Of a stretch of DNA of 64,000 nt, positions 60,490-64,000 are shown one piece after another (within the stretch, counting starts at the first letter, position 1; each line of letters starts with the position of its first letter). Both the position numbers and the translations under genes were made by a program. The notes under the pieces are model-generated. The model made no database searches, was not told where the DNA came from, and saw nothing but the letters and a program-made list of their open reading frames with translations. Source of the stretch: Micropterix aruncella (taxonomy: Eukaryota > Arthropoda > Insecta > Lepidoptera > Micropterigidae); assembly GCA_944548615.1 (NCBI GenBank), contig OX155951.1:25828445-25892444 (forward strand), written 5' to 3'.

Positions 60490-63275
60490 ATGTTAATGAC
60501 TTAGGTTTATGTGCTTGAACGTGTTCATGCTGGAAGGGGGGGGGGGGGGGCAGGAGTTCTTACATTGTTCGGTAAGCATTCCAGAGTATTGCAGCTTCCA
60601 CGGAGAAGGAGTACGAGAAAAAGTCACTGCTGTGACCAGGGATGGATAACAGGTTATTGTCCTCTGATCTAGGGGGACGGTCGTGCGCCGATAGAGCGGT
60701 GAACCTTTCGGCGAGATAAAGCGGCATGCCATTCGCGAGGATTCTGTGTAACATGCAGAGAGTTGTAACCTGTCTCGGCTTCCTGGTGATACGCCACTGC
60801 AATCCACTTGATATTCTTCGGCCATAAATAAAGCGGATACAGACGGTCTGGAGCCTTTCCACCTTAGTGGCCAGCTCTTCTGTCAGATCGAGAAAGGCGT
60901 CGCCATAGTAAAGGAGTGGAAGAAGCGAAGATAGGCAGAGTGTCTCTTTACTTTCCTCTGGGATAAATATTTAAGCCTTTTCAGCAAATGACATATTTTA
61001 AAGATCTTTCCTCTCATCTCCCTAATATGGTGCTGCCAGGACAGATTCTGGTGGAAATAGGCATGATATATGGCTTCTCCTCTGTCTTAATGCATATTTT
61101 TGATATAGATTGCACGTCGATCCTGGAGTTGTAAAAACTGCTACCGATGTTGATGGCTTGTGTTATAGAGGGATTTAGGAGCAAGCCATAGACTACTCCG
61201 ATTTGCCATACCTATACCATATTTAGACCACTCCGATTTGGAATAAAGGTCAGCGTTGATTGCAGTGATTGTTGTTTCAATATTATTTGGCTGAAAATGT
61301 GAATAGATCTGGACATGTCGTAGGCATAAATATGATATTTTGCATGAAGAGCAAGAGCAAGAACTATACAGATAATTGTTAAAAAGAGAGAAGAGGATTG
61401 GTGAAAAGACGCTACCTTGTGGTACACCGGCGACTTGTGGTAGAATGCTGGAGATTTGTTCATTATTACCTTTCACACACTGGTGCCGACCTTTTTAAGA
61501 AACGACGTGATCTAGTTGACCACAGGGAGCTAACGGGGGGAGCTAACGGGCCCATGATGAGTTGGCCACGATGACCCATGTGTTCAGGGTCGGTCACACT
61601 CACGGGTCAACACCCATCCGACGGCCTCCACGCACGGGGCGCGAACCTGGGTAGGACTCTGGGGGGCAAGCCAGTTTCCCCCGGGAATCAAACTTCTGGC
61701 GCTCCTGGACGGTCTGCGCACCGCGCGGCGCAAGCTAATCGATTGTGCTCTCCGACTAACAGTCGGGGGAGTCTGGGAACTGTATTGTTTCCTATAGAGC
61801 GGGGGTGGTTGTGTACCTTATGGCGACTGCTCTTGAATTGACCATTGGCCATCCGATCCTGGGTGAACAGCCGGGCAAAGGACGCCTTGGTCCGCGATAG
61901 ATTCGGTCTACTCCGTTTCACCGCTTCATAAGGGAGAGGACCGCGCAAGCGACCTCGAACTCGGAACCAATCGAGAGACCGGAGAAATCTGGTCACAATT
62001 GGTAGTTAGGGCGCGAGTGCCGCCCGCCAGATAACATACCTGGCTAGTCGCGGTAAGGCGTTGGCTTCTAACGGGTTGTGGCGTAGCTAGACGTCGGATT
62101 TGTTATGTCCAAAGTCTTCTACGCTCACTGCACGGTCGATAGAACGATGAATCGTTAAAACGTCCTGCGGTGACGGATTCGCCCGTTGTGGTTGACATCT
62201 CAATATGACCACAGGGAGAGAACATTTAAGTGATTCTAATCGGCCAAGGAGCATATCATAATCTACAGAATTAAAGACGCTACAAAAATCTAAAAGAACG
62301 AGTAAAGTTAGTTGTCGTTAATCCATGACTTGGCGAACATAATCGGTAACTTGGACTAGAGCAGTAGTCGTGGTTCGTTGGGGAGAAAACCGGATTAAAA
62401 AGGATTAATAGACTTTTGTCAGTGAAATAACGAAAAAGCTGGTTATAAACCAGTCGCTCTATTGCTTTAGCAAGAACTGGTAGAATGGAGATCGGACGAC
62501 AATTTTGAGTAGTATTGCTGGATGAGCCTTTAGGAATAGGGCCCACTAGTGCACTTTTTCATATTAAGGGCAAAGTTCCCGTATTACTAGAGTAATTAAA
62601 CAAGCATGTAATTACATCTGGAATTTCATTCAGATCAGTTATTATTAATTGGAGACTACTTTCATCGCAACCCACTGCTTTTGATGTAATGGCAAGTATG
62701 GCTTTCTTCACCTCGAGGACCGACATACACAGAAATCGAAGGGCGGGGTGGGGGGGGGGGGGGGTAGTTAGGTAGCATATTATTGCGTATATCTGTAAGA
62801 GTATTACATTTAGTGACATCTTCTAATATAAAAGGAGGAGACGAAAATTTGTGATTCAGAGAATCGATATTCTCATTAGAAGGACAGGTTGTTGTTTTAC
62901 CAATACCTAGAGAGCGAAAGAGCCTCCACATTTGATTAGAAGAAGCAGTTGGGAGGTTTTTTTATATGTTTTTTTTTTTTTGGTATTTCAACAGCACTGG
63001 TTACATTTTTACACAGAGTTCTATATATCTCCCAGTTATCCGGAGTGCGATCATGCTTAAACTTTGGTTTGGCCTTGTCTCGACTTCCGGCGGTCATCCA
63101 AGGGGCAGGCGGGTGATTCACTCGGCGTACTTTTAGCGGAACATACTCATTGAAAAGATCAGCTATTGATTTATTGAAAGCTTGGACCATTTCGGCAATA
63201 ATATTCATGCTGTGTAAGAGTGACCGTCGATAGCTAGCGAATATTATCATTAAATAAATAATAAAGTATATATGT
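60490..63275 (-). mobile_element. Decayed LINE (reverse transcriptase in pieces)
   Basis: Minus-strand pieces in the correct order: PPAPWMTAGSRDKAKPKFKH (about 63110), VLEVKKAILAITSKAVGCDE (62720), CRPISILPVLAKAIERLVYN (62480), VAGVPQGSVFSPILFSLF (61420), and a C-terminus ERLQTVCIRFIYGRR with SFSVEAAILWNAYRTM (60860-60560). These are the linker, RT fingers, RT palm and C-terminal regions of a CR1/Jockey-group LINE. Many stops and frameshifts; homopolymers G13 (60537) and G17 (62748) are present. Confidence 0.75.
61519..62218. mobile_element. 676-bp GC-rich insertion in the LINE, with a 12-bp target duplication
   Basis: GACCACAGGGAG occurs at 61519-61530 and again at 62207-62218, flanking a GC-rich block. 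On both sides the LINE sequence continues. The block has no clear ORF or inverted ends. A long variable duplication fits a retroposed sequence. Confidence 0.7.
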
Positions 63276-63870
63276 TTCATTGTTTAATATGTTACGAATG
63301 TGAATAAAAATACGATAGGTAATTCACACGTGATCAATTTACTTTATATCGCAAAGAATAGCCACACCGCGTAGAACCCAATGCTCCGGAGCTTTTATAG
63401 TCATCAACCATAGTGGCGTTATGAATGTCAAGTCGGTTCGCTTTGCTTTCTTATAGACAGGACACTGGAAAAAAATATTATCGTAATATTTAATAAGTTA
63501 GAAAGTCTGAGAAATACTAGATTTTCCACACGAAACAGACATTCTTATATTGGGTTCTTACCCATATAATTGCCGTTTTGTCACACTAGCCAATTAGAAC
63601 TTAGATAACTTGGGTTTGAGTAGGACAGTCAAATTCAAATAAATTTCAATTCAAAGCCATATTATTTCTTATTATAAATCAGCTATTCATGTGTCCTTCC
63701 GTCGTTTGTTTTTGCATAGATATTTTCGTTTTGTTTCGTTTGTTCGTTGTTGAAAAAGTTGAAAATTTTCATTATTTTTAAATACGAGATCCATTGCCGG
63801 TATTTTCTACTAAAGCTTCTTGCGGTCTGGCTACACAGTTAACGTAATTGTGTACTGTTAAGAACTGCAA
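63276..63870. other. Intergenic stretch
   Basis: AT-rich. No feature I can support. Confidence 0.4.
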
Positions 63871-63874
63871 ACAC

Positions 63875-64000
63875 TCATCGCCACTGTTTCTACATGACAA
63901 CGAATAACTACATACTTCACTGCAAACAGACGCAAAATTGCAGAAGTTTTGCTGGAGACTCTTGGTCACCCACCGAACTTGCCAGACCTTGCTCCAATAG
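63875..64000 (+). pseudogene. mariner transposase fragment at the window edge
   Basis: FLHDNE-stop-LHTSLQTDAKLQKF, then in the next frame LGHPPNLPDLAPI, matches the mariner core ([27 protein letters not shown]). One in-frame stop and one frameshift. It continues beyond 64000. Confidence 0.7.

Noticed and set aside
63778..63969. Cysteine-rich minus-strand ORF at the right edge
   Set aside because: The opposite strand reads as mariner transposase (HDN..HTSLQT, HPPNLPDLAP), so this is a shadow.

Overview
The window is eukaryotic and almost certainly from an insect, probably a moth or butterfly (inference). It is AT-rich, and the real gene is broken into many short GT-AG exons with small ancestral introns. 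The space between exons is filled with the transposon mix typical of such genomes: TTAA-flanked piggyBac-like elements, mariner, hAT, PIF/Harbinger, Helitron, Ginger, CR1-, RTE- and Jockey-like LINEs, and Copia.

The backbone of the window is one gene on the minus strand. It is the insect orthologue of the DNA-damage kinase ATM (called tefu in Drosophila). Its start codon is at 50217 and it runs leftward off the window edge. I could place 28 consecutive coding exons by eye, all with GT-AG junctions and matching phases. They give about 2,645 codons, from the N-terminal TAN motif through the helical-repeat and FAT regions into the first half of the PI3K-like kinase domain. The catalytic loop, the DFG motif and FATC lie beyond position 1.

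Several ATM introns were once tiny and have been blown up by transposons. Intron 6 (33852-37669) is about 86 bp of host sequence plus a 3.7-kb hAT element. That hAT holds a TTAA element, a Helitron, and a mariner that contains a second hAT, which in turn contains a Harbinger MITE. Intron 4 (38217-44084) is about 66 bp of host sequence plus a TA-flanked shell. The shell holds a mariner carrying a LINE fragment, and a young Copia element with identical LTRs and no integrase domain. Intron 12 carries a Ginger-type transposon with an intact two-exon integrase gene. Intron 22 carries a near-complete CR1-like LINE with a target-site duplication.

Upstream of ATM (50.2-64 kb) there is one intact small gene on the minus strand, an eight-finger C2H2 zinc-finger protein at 56944-57921. 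A Harbinger MITE is inserted immediately after its stop codon. The rest of this region is transposon debris: a MITE pair, a decayed PIF/Harbinger element with transposase and MADF-like pieces, a Jockey-like LINE scrap, a long decayed LINE interrupted by an insertion with a 12-bp duplication, and a mariner fragment running off the right edge. I saw no tRNA, rRNA or CRISPR array.
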